Source of the DNA: Oceanospirillum sediminis
GTDB taxonomy: Bacteria; Pseudomonadota; Gammaproteobacteria; Pseudomonadales; Halomonadaceae
DNA length: 64,000 nucleotides
NCBI RefSeq assembly: GCF_014164585.1
Contig: NZ_JACJFM010000001.1
Coordinates: 1-64,000 of the forward strand
Reading direction: 5' to 3'
Part shown: one piece after another, positions 1 to 10,713 of the stretch
How positions within the stretch are numbered: position 1 is the first letter of the stretch
How the letters are laid out: the number at the start of each line of letters is the position of its first letter
Notes under the pieces: generated by a model
Databases searched by the model: none
The model's input: the letters and a program-made list of their open reading frames with translations, nothing else
Told to the model about the DNA's origin: nothing
Made by a program: the position numbers and the translations under genes

Positions 1-128
1 TCTGCAGGTCCCCGGCTCAGTGCTTCATAAGCAAAAATAGACTGACCTCTGGCCCCGATGATAGGCTGAAAAAATGTATTAATCTTCTGATCTTCAATGA
101 TCTGAAAAAGATCAATGGACTGACCCAT
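1..128 (-). CDS. EAL-domain protein, N-terminal fragment (runs off left edge)
   Basis: The reverse strand from 128 to the window edge encodes 42 residues beginning MGQSIDLFQIIEDQKINTFF and continuing FQPIIGARGQSIFAYEALSR then GPA. The FQPI and YEALSRGP signatures mark the first strand and the EAL motif of cyclic-di-GMP phosphodiesterase domains, here at the extreme N-terminus with no leading sensor or GGDEF domain. Proteins that begin with EAL often carry further C-terminal domains (CBS, GGDEF), but that part is outside the window, so catalytic competence cannot be judged. An AGGGG sequence lies about 11 bases before the ATG. A near-perfect palindrome sits 24 bases upstream. Assignment to the EAL family is secure; activity is unknown. 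Confidence 0.8.
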   Translation of the reverse strand, partial: MGQSIDLFQIIEDQKINTFFQPIIGARGQSIFAYEALSRGPA

Positions 129-151
129 AGACTTGTAACCCCTGACGACCT

Positions 152-169
152 CGTATGTATATACACACG
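152..169. promoter_or_regulatory. Palindrome upstream of EAL gene, candidate operator
   Basis: The 18 bases CGTATGTATATACACACG form an inverted repeat in which 8 of 9 pairs match. It lies 24 bases upstream of the EAL-gene ATG, between that gene and a possible divergent small ORF. Its TATA-rich centre could overlap a -10 element. The position and symmetry suggest a repressor or activator site; the regulator is unknown. Confidence 0.4.
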
Positions 170-196
170 TATTACGGCCTATTACACCAGGGATAA

Positions 197-1740
<1,544 letters not shown>

Positions 1741-1790
1741 TCATTCAGTAGAACTCTGGCTGTCAGACAGCCGTGCCCATAAAGACGGAT

Positions 1791-2990
1791 TTAAAAGATC
1801 CGGTTAATTGGTTCAACAACCCACTGGCCGTCGTCTTTTCTGACCAGCTCGCTGTCACACCCCATTTCTGAGGCACTGATATCCTGTCCCGGCATCGCAT
1901 AAACCACACGAGTACCTTCACTGCGTAGGGCACGAACAGTGCACAGCAGCTCCTCATCATCACTGAAACCCGCCGGGGCCAGTACACCACTGACAGGGTC
2001 ATTGTCCTGAAGTAACCTGGACAGAATTTTCAGATCCGCACTGAAACCGGTTGCCGGTCTGGCCCGGCCAAACACCTTACCGGTTTCGTCATAACGACCA
2101 CCCTGGGCAACAGGGTGACCATATCCCGGAATATAGGCGGCAAATACCATTCCGGTGTGGTAGTTAAAACCACGCAACTCCGCCAGATCAAAGTTGATCT
2201 CAACGTTGTGATACTGCTCCTGAATAATACGTACGGTCTGCTCAATATTATCCAGAGCAGTCAACACAGAAGCCGGAGCATCAGCCAGTTCAGCTCGCGC
2301 CCGAACCAGCACACTGGCGTCACCATTAAGGCGGGACAGTCGTGAAATCATACCTTGCAGAGACTCATTAGCAATATCTCTTACAACTATTTGATCAATT
2401 TCCGCATATGCCTTATGCAGAATAGCATCAAACAATTGTTTCTCCTGATCATCCGTCAGCCCTGCTTCACTGATCAGAGCCCGATAAATACCAACATGTC
2501 CGATATCCAGATAGACTTTTTCAGCTCCAGCCGTCCCCAGAGCAGACAACATTAACCCAAGAATTTCGCTATCACTTTCAACGCCATCGTGTCCGAACAG
2601 CTCAGCGCCTACCTGCATAGGACTTCTTGAGCCCAGCATATTACCGGATTTGGTTCTGAGTACATTAGCACAGTAACAGAAGCGAGCAGCCCCCTGACGC
2701 TGCATGGAGTGAGCATCCATACGTGCCACCTGAGGGGTAATATCAGCGGCAATACCCATCAGACGGCCAGTCAGCTGATCGGTAATTTTAAACGTCTGCA
2801 AATCCAGATCATTTCCACTACCGGTTAACAGAGATTCCAGATACTCTGCCGGAGGTGGAAACACCAGGTCATAGCCCCATGTATGAAACAGGTCCAGTAA
2901 CTCTCGACGAAGCACTTCTATCTGTCTCGCCTGAGGCGGCAAAACCTCTTCCATACCATCCGGTAATAACCAACGATCTGCAATGGTCAT
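1791..2990 (-). CDS. hisZ: ATP phosphoribosyltransferase regulatory subunit HisZ
   Basis: HisZ is a catalytically dead paralogue of histidyl-tRNA synthetase that forms a complex with the short form of HisG and makes the first step of histidine synthesis feedback-sensitive. The 399-residue protein has the class II synthetase-like start (DRWLLPDGMEEVLPPQA), a motif-2-like stretch around TPQVARMDAH, and FNYHTGMVFAAYIPGYGHPV near the C-terminal half. It is shorter than true HisRS and lacks the anticodon-binding extension, and its position beside purA is the classical place of hisZ. The matching hisG is not in this window. No strong Shine-Dalgarno sequence precedes the ATG. Confidence 0.93.
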   Translation of the reverse strand: MTIADRWLLPDGMEEVLPPQARQIEVLRRELLDLFHTWGYDLVFPPPAEYLESLLTGSGNDLDLQTFKITDQLTGRLMGIAADITPQVARMDAHSMQRQGAARFCYCANVLRTKSGNMLGSRSPMQVGAELFGHDGVESDSEILGLMLSALGTAGAEKVYLDIGHVGIYRALISEAGLTDDQEKQLFDAILHKAYAEIDQIVVRDIANESLQGMISRLSRLNGDASVLVRARAELADAPASVLTALDNIEQTVRIIQEQYHNVEINFDLAELRGFNYHTGMVFAAYIPGYGHPVAQGGRYDETGKVFGRARPATGFSADLKILSRLLQDNDPVSGVLAPAGFSDDEELLCTVRALRSEGTRVVYAMPGQDISASEMGCDSELVRKDDGQWVVEPINRIF

Positions 2991-3155
2991 AATAAAACCC
3001 GCTTAACTTACTGTCACAATCCATAATCTGGCTCAGAACCCTGAGCCCTGGTAGTCTGATATCTGAGACCGGATATTATTCTGGTCAACAATCATGACGT
3101 TTCATCAAGACACACCTGAGGTTACTCAGCCTCACAGGAGAGATACTCTGGCCTG

Positions 3156-3347
3156 TCAAATGGCATACAGCAGCACAAGGCCGATAGCCATACTAATCAG
3201 TCCCATCATACGCAACTGCTGATCAGATACCTGAGCCATCATCATAACCAGCTTTCGCCAGCGTCCTGGGTTGGCAAATGGAATCGCACCTTCAATCACC
3301 AGAACCAGACACAAAGCGGTTAACAAACTCTGCCAGTCCAGATTCAT
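3156..3347 (-). CDS. yjeT: DUF2065 small membrane protein (YjeT-like)
   Basis: A 63-residue protein with two hydrophobic segments, roughly residues 8-24 (LLTALCLVLVIEGAIPF) and 46-62 (LRMMGLISMAIGLVLLYA), separated by a short basic, Trp-containing loop (NPGRWRKL). This is the DUF2065 pattern found between hflC and hisZ or purA in many Gammaproteobacteria. Its function is unknown; the neighbourhood suggests the inner membrane near HflKC. The ATG at 3347 is chosen because AGG lies five bases upstream; an in-frame GTG six bases further up is less likely. Tandem terminators upstream suggest it is transcribed apart from hflC. Confidence 0.85.
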   Translation of the reverse strand: MNLDWQSLLTALCLVLVIEGAIPFANPGRWRKLVMMMAQVSDQQLRMMGLISMAIGLVLLYAI

Positions 3348-3388
3348 GATCACCTGCCATATGCTTTACTGAATCACCACACATAAAA

Positions 3389-3409
3389 AAACCGGGGCGA
3401 GCCCGGTTT
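3389..3409 (-). terminator. Terminator or attenuator upstream of the DUF2065 gene
   Basis: On the minus strand AAACCGGG and CCCGGTTT pair around a short loop, followed by a seven-T run. It lies 42 bases upstream of the DUF2065 start and about 127 bases downstream of another complete terminator, so it is not simply the hflC terminator. Confidence 0.75.
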
Positions 3410-3535
3410 GAGTAATTCTAACACGATTCACACAATGAACCACGCTTTCACTCTTTTTTTAATCGTTAATTTTCAGAAAAGGCAAAACCCCATACCTTCT
3501 GTTCCTATACGATATTATCTGCGCCATATAAAGAA

Positions 3536-3566
3536 AACCCCATAAAAGAAGTTCTTTTATGGGGTT
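3536..3566 (-). terminator. Rho-independent terminator of hflKC
   Basis: AACCCCATAAAAGAA and TTCTTTTATGGGGTT form a perfect 15-base inverted repeat with one central base. On the minus strand the stem ends in TTTTC. It begins 46 bases past the hflC stop. Confidence 0.85.
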
Positions 3567-3611
3567 CAGATGATTAACCAGAGTTCATCAGCCTTACAGT
3601 ATCAGACAGAA

Positions 3612-4487
3612 TTACTGAGTTCTGTCATACTGTTTCATATAGTTGAAAAAGTCGCTGTCTGGCTCAAGTACCATAATATCGTCCTTGCTATTAAAGGTAT
3701 TTCGGTAGGCTTCAAGGCTGCGGACGAAGGAATAGAATTCCGGATCCTGCTGATAGGCCTTAGCATAAGTCGATGCGGCAATTGCATCACCTTCACCGCG
3801 AATACGTTCAGACTCCCGGAAAGCTTCTGCCAGAATAATCTGCTTCTGACGATCAGCATCTGCCCGGATACCTTCAGCAAGCTCTTTACCCTGGGAGCGA
3901 TGCTCACGGGCCTCACGCTGACGTTCCGTATTCATACGCTCATATACCGCATGACTTACTTCAGGTGGCAGATCGATACGCTTCACACGAATATCGCGAA
4001 TCTCAATACCCAGTTCAGCTTTAGTGATCTCATTCAGCTTTGAGGTCAGCTCGTTCATGATCTCATCACGTTCACCAGACACCACCTCGTACATAGTACG
4101 CTCACCAAACTGGTTACGCAGGCCTTCATCCACACGCGGTGCCAGCAGACGAGCTGCAACCAGCTCATCTCCGGAAGTCGCTTCGTAGTATGCCTGTACG
4201 CTAGCAATACGCCACTTGATAAAAGAGTCTACAATAACTGCTTTTTTCTCCAGCGTCAGGTAACGCTGAGGACGAGCATCCATCGTCAGCACACGGGCAT
4301 CGAATTTACGAATTGTGTTCAGCACCGGAATTTTAAAGTGCAAACCTGGCTGAATATCAGACTCAACAATCTGACCAAACCTCAGTTTAATCGCACGCTC
4401 TGTCTCATCAACAATATACAGACTATTACTAACTACCAGCGCCAGAATCGCAATCAGAACCAGCGCAGGAAATGATTTACCTTGCAT
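3612..4487 (-). CDS. hflC: HflC, SPFH/band-7 regulator of FtsH
   Basis: HflC pairs with HflK in the inner membrane to form a large periplasm-facing cage around the FtsH protease and modulates membrane-protein turnover. The 291-residue protein has a single N-terminal anchor (about residues 6-22, FPALVLIAILALVVSNS). The SPFH domain follows, starting IVDETERAIKLRFGQI, then a long charged helical region rich in Arg and Glu (ERQREAREHRSQGKELAEGI). Its ATG overlaps the hflK stop codon (TAATG), indicating translational coupling. The C-terminus NYMKQYDRTQ ends shortly before a strong terminator. Confidence 0.96.
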   Translation of the reverse strand: MQGKSFPALVLIAILALVVSNSLYIVDETERAIKLRFGQIVESDIQPGLHFKIPVLNTIRKFDARVLTMDARPQRYLTLEKKAVIVDSFIKWRIASVQAYYEATSGDELVAARLLAPRVDEGLRNQFGERTMYEVVSGERDEIMNELTSKLNEITKAELGIEIRDIRVKRIDLPPEVSHAVYERMNTERQREAREHRSQGKELAEGIRADADRQKQIILAEAFRESERIRGEGDAIAASTYAKAYQQDPEFYSFVRSLEAYRNTFNSKDDIMVLEPDSDFFNYMKQYDRTQ

Positions 4488-5728
4488 TATCGACCCTCCC
4501 TACGAGTGGTGTTAGCGTTCTGCTGCTGTTGCTGACGTTCACGCAGACGCTCCAGGACACGATCAGCCAGATCATCCACTTCAGTATCTGTTGTAACGTT
4601 AGCGCCATAACGGTTGCCACTACTGCCACTGTTTGCAGGAGCACTGAAGCTACGAGCAGAATTCTGCCCCAGACGATCCAGCGGCAAATACATCATGTTA
4701 TTACCACCGTCAACATCCACCAGCACTTTACTGGATTTTGCCATAACCTCTTCCATGGTCTGCAGATACAGACGCTCACGGGTCACTTCCGGTGCTTTGT
4801 CATATTCAGCTAACAGTTTCAGGAAACGATCAGCCTCACCTTCCGCTCTGGCAACCACTTCCTCTTTATAACCATTGGCCTCTTCAATGATACGCTGAGC
4901 CTTACCACGCGCTTCAGGAATCACACCATTGGAATAAGCTTCAGCCTGGTTTTTAACCCGCTGCTCATCCTCACGTGCTTTAATCACGTCATCAAATGCA
5001 GCCTGAACTTCATCCGGTGCAGAAGTACTCTCAACGTTGACAGAACGCACTTCCAGACCTACACCATAACGGTCCAGGTACTGTTGCAGACGGGCACGAA
5101 CACGCTGCGCCAGGGCTTCACGACCTTCAGTCAGAATATCCGTCATCTCAGATGAACCGACTTCATGACGCAAAGCAGATTCTGTGGCATTTTCCAGACT
5201 CTGCTCAGGACTGCGAACATTCAGCAGAAAATCTCTCGGGTTACTGACCCGGTACTGAACAGACAGGTTAACCTGAACAATATTTTCATCTTCTGTCAGC
5301 ATCAGAGCCCGACGACTCATTGAACGAACCTTAGCCACATTAACCGTGCTGACGGTATCGATCATTGACGGATTCCAATTAAGACCCGCTCCCACCGTTT
5401 CATAATACTCACCAAAACGCAGTACCACGGCACGCTCAGCCTGATCAACACGGTAAAAACCTGAAACAGCCCAGACCGAAGCAGCAATAACCAGAATAAC
5501 ACCCAGCAAACCAAAACTGGCTGCACCTGATCCGTTGTTACCACCGCCACCGCCACCGCCACCGGTGCCGCCTTTTTTACCGCCCAGAATACCACTGAGA
5601 CGATCATTAAACTTTTTCAGGGCTTCATCCAGATCAGGTGGTCCCTGATCACCCCGACCACCATTATTACCGCTGCCCCACGGGTCCCGGTTATTATCTT
5701 TATTGCCACCCGGCTCATTCCAAGCCAT
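4487..5728 (-). CDS. hflK: HflK, SPFH/band-7 regulator of FtsH
   Basis: HflK is the partner of HflC in the complex that restrains the FtsH protease. The 413-residue product has a cytoplasmic, Asn/Gly-rich N-terminus with a glycine tract at about residues 49-68, one transmembrane segment (about 72-91), and the SPFH domain beginning YRVDQAERAVVLRFGEYYE. A charged helical tail ends in a Gln-rich stretch (RERQQQQQNAN). The start at 5728 (MAWNEPGG) is preferred because GGAG lies seven bases upstream; the longer frame begins at a GTG that is itself part of this ribosome-binding site. The glycine tract is encoded by a hexamer repeat. Confidence 0.96.
   Translation of the reverse strand: MAWNEPGGNKDNNRDPWGSGNNGGRGDQGPPDLDEALKKFNDRLSGILGGKKGGTGGGGGGGGNNGSGAASFGLLGVILVIAASVWAVSGFYRVDQAERAVVLRFGEYYETVGAGLNWNPSMIDTVSTVNVAKVRSMSRRALMLTEDENIVQVNLSVQYRVSNPRDFLLNVRSPEQSLENATESALRHEVGSSEMTDILTEGREALAQRVRARLQQYLDRYGVGLEVRSVNVESTSAPDEVQAAFDDVIKAREDEQRVKNQAEAYSNGVIPEARGKAQRIIEEANGYKEEVVARAEGEADRFLKLLAEYDKAPEVTRERLYLQTMEEVMAKSSKVLVDVDGGNNMMYLPLDRLGQNSARSFSAPANSGSSGNRYGANVTTDTEVDDLADRVLERLRERQQQQQNANTTRREGR
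5541..5564. repeat. Four tandem CCACCG hexamers inside hflK
   Basis: Four perfect copies of CCACCG in the plus orientation encode part of the glycine tract of HflK. Because the unit is six bases, gain or loss of copies would keep the frame. Confidence 0.9.
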
Positions 5729-5803
5729 ACCTATCTCCACTTTCCGAGAAAAACTGAAACTCAGCTTCCGTTAAAGTTATGAATCTTTCAACGTAATACG
5801 TTA

Positions 5804-5832
5804 AAAAAACGTCAGAGGTTCTGACGTTTTTT
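5804..5832 (-). terminator. Rho-independent terminator of hfq-hflX
   Basis: ACGTCAGA and TCTGACGT pair around a 3-4 base loop and are flanked by A-runs and T-runs on both strands, 21 bases past the hflX stop. It separates hflX from hflK, so hflKC should have its own promoter in the remaining ~75 bases. Confidence 0.9.
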
Positions 5833-5852
5833 CTAATGGCATATTAATAGTC

Positions 5853-7187
5853 TTAGGAAACTTCCAGATCTGAATCAAGCATAAAATCCTCAATGCCATA
5901 ATTAGGGAAGTAACGTTCAGGTTTAATACCTGACCGGCACAATATCTGAATAAAGTCGGATTCAGGAATACGCACATCCAGTACAAACTGGCCGGATTCA
6001 TTCACTGATTCATTCAATATAGCATTGTGCTGATATAATGCTGCTCTTAAACGTCCTTCTGCCGGTTCAAGTATCAGCTGGTCTTTAAACAGATCATCAC
6101 TGAGTCTTTCCCCTATTGCCTGCTGTAACAGATCTAGTCCCAGACCATTGACAGCAGAAACCCAGACACGTTCCGGAACACCCTGATCATCACGTTCAAT
6201 TCTGGGTTCATAGCCCGGCAAGCAGTCAATTTTATTATATACCAGCAATCTGGGGATCTTATCGGCACCAATTTCTTCCAGTACCAGATCCACCTGCTCA
6301 ACATTTTCATCTCTGGCTTCATCGGCTGCATCAATCACATGCACCAGCAAAGTAGCTTCACTGGCCTCTTGTAATGTCGCCCGAAAAGCCTCCACCAGTT
6401 TATGGGGCAAGTGGCGGATAAAGCCTACGGTATCAGCCAGTACAACAGGGCCCGCATCCGGCATTACAATACGCCGCAAAGTCGGATCAAGCGTTGCGAA
6501 CAACTGATCAGCAGCATAGACTTCGGCATCCGTCAGCACATTAAATAACGTTGACTTACCCGCATTGGTATATCCCACCAGGGATACCGATGGAATTTCA
6601 GCTCTGCGCCGGGAGCGTCGATTCTGATCCCGCTGCTTGCGCACCTTTTCCAGACGCTTATGAATCGTCCGGATACGTTCTCTCAACAGACGCCGGTCTG
6701 TTTCCAGCTGTGTTTCACCAGGTCCACGCAGACCAATCCCCCCTTTCTGACGCTCAAGGTGTGTCCAGCCGCGTACCAGTCGGGTTGTCATGTATTCAAG
6801 CTGAGCCAGTTCGACCTGAAGTTTACCTTCATGGGTACGCGCCCGCTGAGCAAAAATATCAAGGATAAGACCAGTACGATCAAGCACACGACACTTCAGT
6901 GCCTGTTCAACATTTCGTTCCTGGGAGGGGGATAGTGCGTGATTAAACAGCACCACTTCGGCTTCATGTTCAGCAACAGCCTGGCGGATTTCTTCCAGTT
7001 TACCGTCACCAACGAAGTATTTAGGGCTGGGATGCGACCGGCTGCCCTCTATCAGGACAACCGGGTCAGCACCTGCTGAACGCACCAGCTCCAGAAACTC
7101 ACCGGGGTCTTCCCGGTCTTTCTCATCCGGAAAATGAATATGGACAAGAACCGCTATTTCACCAGAATCAGGACGTTCAAAAAACAA
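5853..7187 (-). CDS. hflX: HflX, ribosome-associated GTPase
   Basis: HflX is a GTPase that splits stalled or heat-damaged 70S ribosomes. The 444-residue protein has the N-terminal HflX domain (PKYFVGDGKLEEI, residues 55-67) and the glycine-rich linker KGGIGLRGPGETQLETDRR. The G domain has its P-loop GYTNAGKS at residues 205-212, a DTVGFI G3 motif and NKID as G4. Translation most likely begins at a TTG codon: CGGAG lies six bases upstream, the resulting start (FFERPDSGEIAVLVHIHF) aligns with the family, and there is no better ATG. It lies 14 bases after hfq and ends at a strong terminator. Confidence 0.96.
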   Translation of the reverse strand: MFFERPDSGEIAVLVHIHFPDEKDREDPGEFLELVRSAGADPVVLIEGSRSHPSPKYFVGDGKLEEIRQAVAEHEAEVVLFNHALSPSQERNVEQALKCRVLDRTGLILDIFAQRARTHEGKLQVELAQLEYMTTRLVRGWTHLERQKGGIGLRGPGETQLETDRRLLRERIRTIHKRLEKVRKQRDQNRRSRRRAEIPSVSLVGYTNAGKSTLFNVLTDAEVYAADQLFATLDPTLRRIVMPDAGPVVLADTVGFIRHLPHKLVEAFRATLQEASEATLLVHVIDAADEARDENVEQVDLVLEEIGADKIPRLLVYNKIDCLPGYEPRIERDDQGVPERVWVSAVNGLGLDLLQQAIGERLSDDLFKDQLILEPAEGRLRAALYQHNAILNESVNESGQFVLDVRIPESDFIQILCRSGIKPERYFPNYGIEDFMLDSDLEVS

Positions 7188-7201
7188 GTATTACTCCGGG
7201 A

Positions 7202-7456
7202 TTATTCAGTTCCCGCACCTTCGCCAGGCGCTTTTTCCTGAGCAGGCAGGCGAACACTGCGAGAAGGTACAACAGTTGAGATGGCATGTTTATATACCAT
7301 CTGACTTACAGTATTACGTAACAGAATTACAAACTGGTCAAAAGACTCAATCTGGCCTTGCAGCTTAATACCATTAACCAGAAAAATGGATACTGGCACA
7401 CGCTCTTTTCGAAGGATATTCAGATAAGGGTCTTGTAATGATTGCCCTTTTGACAT
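7202..7456 (-). CDS. hfq: RNA chaperone Hfq
   Basis: Hfq is a hexameric Sm-like protein that anneals small RNAs to mRNAs and affects their stability. The 84-residue protein carries the conserved N-terminus [20 protein letters not shown], the Sm1 stretch [20 protein letters not shown] and the Sm2 motif [11 protein letters not shown]. The C-terminal tail is short and acidic, as in pseudomonads and unlike the long tail of E. coli. GGGAGAG lies just upstream of the ATG. It lies between miaA and hflX as usual, and rpoS, a classical Hfq-controlled gene in enterics, is in the same window. Confidence 0.98.
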   Translation of the reverse strand: MSKGQSLQDPYLNILRKERVPVSIFLVNGIKLQGQIESFDQFVILLRNTVSQMVYKHAISTVVPSRSVRLPAQEKAPGEGAGTE

Positions 7457-7563
7457 ACCGCTCTCCCTTGTTTTCTTTATTTGATTATTAGATTTAATTT
7501 TTATGGTGATAAAACTTAACTATCACCGCTATCTGACTATGCGGCAGCTTTTATCATATCAGT

Positions 7564-8526
7564 TTAAATAAGAGCTGACTCTATTTTTTTCAAGACCTGG
7601 CCGGGTAAATCTTTTGCTTCTGTTTTCAGCCAATGCAGGTCAGGCCAGCTTCTCAGCCAGGTAATCTGACGCTTAGCCAGCTGACGGGTTGCTACAATGC
7701 CTTTATGGACCATTGTCTCGTAATCATATATACCATCAAGATATTCCCAGACTTGCCTGTAACCGACAGACCGCATTGAAGGCATACTCAGATTCAGATC
7801 ACCCCTGGCCCTCAGACTTTCAACTTCAGAGATAAAACCCTGCTTCAACATTAGTTCATATCGCAGTGCAATACGAGCATGAAGGTCTTTTCGTTCTTCC
7901 GGGCATACAGCCAGAGACAACACCCTGAACGGAAAGTTCTCCCGGCACTGTTGTTGAGCCTGCCAGTGCTCAGTCAGACTTTTACCGGTAATCTCATATA
8001 CTTCCAGTGCACGCTGCAGTCTCTGGGGATCATTCTGATGAATACGCAGAGCAGAAACCGGGTCAATTTCCTGTAAACGCCGATGCAATGCCTCAAGTCC
8101 CTCTTTTTCTGCCCAGTCATCTAACCGGGCCCGAACATCAGTATCTGCAGAAGGCAGATCAGCTACACCATCATACAAACGCTTGTAGTACATCATAGTA
8201 CCGCCGGTCAGCAGAGGTGTTTTTCCTGCCCGGATAATCTTATCCATCTCTGCCAGCGCATCATCTCTGAACTGAGCAGCAGAGTATGATTCAGCCGGGT
8301 CACAGATATCAATTAGCCGATGAGGAGCCCTGGCCAGAGTTTCTGCATCCGGTTTAGCCGATCCTATATCCATTCCCTTATAAATCAATGCCGAGTCCAC
8401 ACTGATAATATCGCAATCAGCATGTTCACTCAGATGTACCGCCAGGTCCGTTTTTCCAGCAGCCGTCGGTCCCATCAGAAAAATAGCCAGGGGACGATTA
8501 TCCGCCCCGTGTTCGGAAGATAGCAT
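7564..8526 (-). CDS. miaA: tRNA dimethylallyltransferase MiaA
   Basis: MiaA transfers a dimethylallyl group to N6 of adenosine 37 in tRNAs reading codons that start with U. The 320-residue protein has the P-loop GPTAAGKT (residues 19-26), the [16 protein letters not shown] stretch that replaces the usual DSMQVYRG..IGTAKP, and the [15 protein letters not shown] and [11 protein letters not shown] motifs. It lies 107 bases upstream of hfq and 143 bases downstream of mutL. The ATG has only a weak ribosome-binding site. Confidence 0.96.
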   Translation of the reverse strand: MLSSEHGADNRPLAIFLMGPTAAGKTDLAVHLSEHADCDIISVDSALIYKGMDIGSAKPDAETLARAPHRLIDICDPAESYSAAQFRDDALAEMDKIIRAGKTPLLTGGTMMYYKRLYDGVADLPSADTDVRARLDDWAEKEGLEALHRRLQEIDPVSALRIHQNDPQRLQRALEVYEITGKSLTEHWQAQQQCRENFPFRVLSLAVCPEERKDLHARIALRYELMLKQGFISEVESLRARGDLNLSMPSMRSVGYRQVWEYLDGIYDYETMVHKGIVATRQLAKRQITWLRSWPDLHWLKTEAKDLPGQVLKKIESALI

Positions 8527-8669
8527 GATGTCTCACTTTACAAAGAATGATAGACAAGAGTGCAGGTTGCAGCATCTATTCATTATACCAGCAACCCTTT
8601 AACGGGCAGATAATCTGTTGGCAAGTATACATAGGGCCTTTCAGAGTAACCGCTCAGACTCAAAGAACA

Positions 8670-10673
8670 TTACTGCCCTCTCAAAAAGAGTTTATCCAGT
8701 TCATTCATACTCAGATGGGTCCAGGTCGGCCGGCCGTGATTACATTGCCCGCTACGCTCTGTACGTTCCATATCCCTGAGCAAAGCGTTCATTTCAGGAA
8801 TAGTCAGCTTGCGATTTGCCCTGACAGAACCATGGCAGGCAATGGTTGCCAGAATTTCATTGATATGAGCCTGAATACGATCACTGGAACCGTATTTCAT
8901 CAGGTCAGATAACATATCCAGAATCAGAGGCTCGATATCCGAATCCATCAACAATACAGGCAGTTGTCGCACGACCAGAGTTTCAGGCCCCATCACATTC
9001 AGTTCAATACCTAACTGGCTGAACACCTGCTGATGTTCCTCAGCACAATCCGTCTCTTTCCGGCTGACAGCCAGACTCAATGGCACCAGCATAGGCTGAG
9101 CTTTCAGATTCTGTTCATGAAAAGAGTGTTTAAGACGCTCATACGTAATACGTTCATGTGCCGCATGCATATCAACCAGTACCAGCCCATCCTGAGCTTC
9201 CGATAAAATATAGATACCATGCAGCTGGGCGATGGCAAATCCCAAAGGAGGAATGTCCTTCTCTTTTTGTTCATCAGCCAGCTCTGACAATGACTTCGCC
9301 TGCTGGTTTAATTGCTGATAACCCGCCATATAATCCCGAACCTGTGTCCCTGACCCGGTATTAGTCTGATAGTTTTCTCTGATGGCCCCAGCAGAATTAT
9401 TCTGATGGCGGCTAACAGCGGTTGATTGCCATGGCGGCCCATCTTCTCTCGCGGCCTCATGCCCTGCGGCAGACGATGTCACCTGAGCATGACTCTGAGC
9501 AGACTGCCAGCCAGTATCTGATTTTTGCTGCAAACCAGAGGAAAAGGCAGCGATCTGACTACTTTCATTGCTTTCAAAGGGGATTCGATTCTGCGTTGTC
9601 AGACTGTTATCAGCCGGACCATCCACTCCGGTATCCATAGTAGCCGGGGCAATTGCGTCAGATGCATCAGGGCGAACCTCTGCTAATGCCCGGTGCAGTG
9701 TTCTGAACAGAAAATCATGCACCAGACGTCCATCCCGGAAACGCACTTCATGTTTTGTCGGATGGACATTCACATCCACCACTGACGGGTCCAGTTCCAG
9801 ATACAGAACAAATACCGGATGGCGACCATGAAACAGAACGTCACGGTATGCCTGGCGTATGGCATGCGCAACCAGTTTATCTTTGACCACACGCTGATTA
9901 ACAAAAAAGTATTGCTGATCGGCCTGTCCTCTGGAATACGTTGGTAACCCAACCCAACCCCAGAGCCTCAACCCGGTTGCTTCTACATCAATATACAATG
10001 CCTGGTCCAGTAATTTTCTGCCTAACAGGGAAGCCAGACGTTTTTCCTGCTCCAGCTGACTATTACCTGCAGGCAGATTATAAACTGGTTTCTGATTATG
10101 ACGCAGACTCAGGGCAATATCGGAACGACTCAGAGCCAGACGACGGAAGGTTTCATCAATATGATTAAATTCCGTCTTTTCTGTTCTCATAAATTTACGG
10201 CGAGCCGGAGTATTAAAAAACAGATCTTTTACCTGAACCGTAGTCCCCCTCGGATGAGGCCCTGGCGTTACTTGTGTCAGCATATCCCGGCCTTCAGCAA
10301 TGACCCTCCAGCCCGCGCCGGAATCATCGGTACTGGATACCAGGTCTAACCGGGCCACAGAACTGATACTGGCCAGTGCTTCTCCACGAAAGCCCAGACT
10401 GGCAACACCTTCCAGATCATCCAGAGTAATAATTTTACTGGTCGCATGGCGGCTCAGCGCTAAAGGCAAATCATCTTTATCAATACCCGAACCATTATCA
10501 CGGATACGAATCAGTTTGGTTCCGCCCTTTTCTACCTCAATATCAATACGGGTCGAGCCAGCATCAATCGCATTTTCAACCAACTCTTTAATGACAGAAG
10601 AGGGGCGCTCAACAACTTCCCCGGCGGCGATCTGGTTCGCCAGCCGGGGGCTTAAAATCTGAATTCTGCTCAT
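8670..10673 (-). CDS. mutL: DNA mismatch repair protein MutL, endonuclease type
   Basis: MutL couples mismatch recognition by MutS to strand incision. The 667-residue protein has the GHKL ATPase domain (ENAIDAG at residues 33-39, DNGSGI at 59-64, GFRGEAL at 94-100), the transducer domain ([12 protein letters not shown]), and a low-complexity Ser/Gln-rich linker (about 340-470). The C-terminal dimerisation domain contains [12 protein letters not shown] at 501-512, the metal-binding endonuclease motif D(M/Q)HA-x2-E-x4-E, followed by [12 protein letters not shown] and CNHGRPTW. This is the nicking MutL found in bacteria without MutH, as in Pseudomonas. The 40-base gap to amiB suggests cotranscription. 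Confidence 0.97.
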   Translation of the reverse strand: MSRIQILSPRLANQIAAGEVVERPSSVIKELVENAIDAGSTRIDIEVEKGGTKLIRIRDNGSGIDKDDLPLALSRHATSKIITLDDLEGVASLGFRGEALASISSVARLDLVSSTDDSGAGWRVIAEGRDMLTQVTPGPHPRGTTVQVKDLFFNTPARRKFMRTEKTEFNHIDETFRRLALSRSDIALSLRHNQKPVYNLPAGNSQLEQEKRLASLLGRKLLDQALYIDVEATGLRLWGWVGLPTYSRGQADQQYFFVNQRVVKDKLVAHAIRQAYRDVLFHGRHPVFVLYLELDPSVVDVNVHPTKHEVRFRDGRLVHDFLFRTLHRALAEVRPDASDAIAPATMDTGVDGPADNSLTTQNRIPFESNESSQIAAFSSGLQQKSDTGWQSAQSHAQVTSSAAGHEAAREDGPPWQSTAVSRHQNNSAGAIRENYQTNTGSGTQVRDYMAGYQQLNQQAKSLSELADEQKEKDIPPLGFAIAQLHGIYILSEAQDGLVLVDMHAAHERITYERLKHSFHEQNLKAQPMLVPLSLAVSRKETDCAEEHQQVFSQLGIELNVMGPETLVVRQLPVLLMDSDIEPLILDMLSDLMKYGSSDRIQAHINEILATIACHGSVRANRKLTIPEMNALLRDMERTERSGQCNHGRPTWTHLSMNELDKLFLRGQ

Positions 10674-10713
10674 AGAGGATCAGGGATAAACTTTTTATAC
10701 CAAAGAAGACAGG

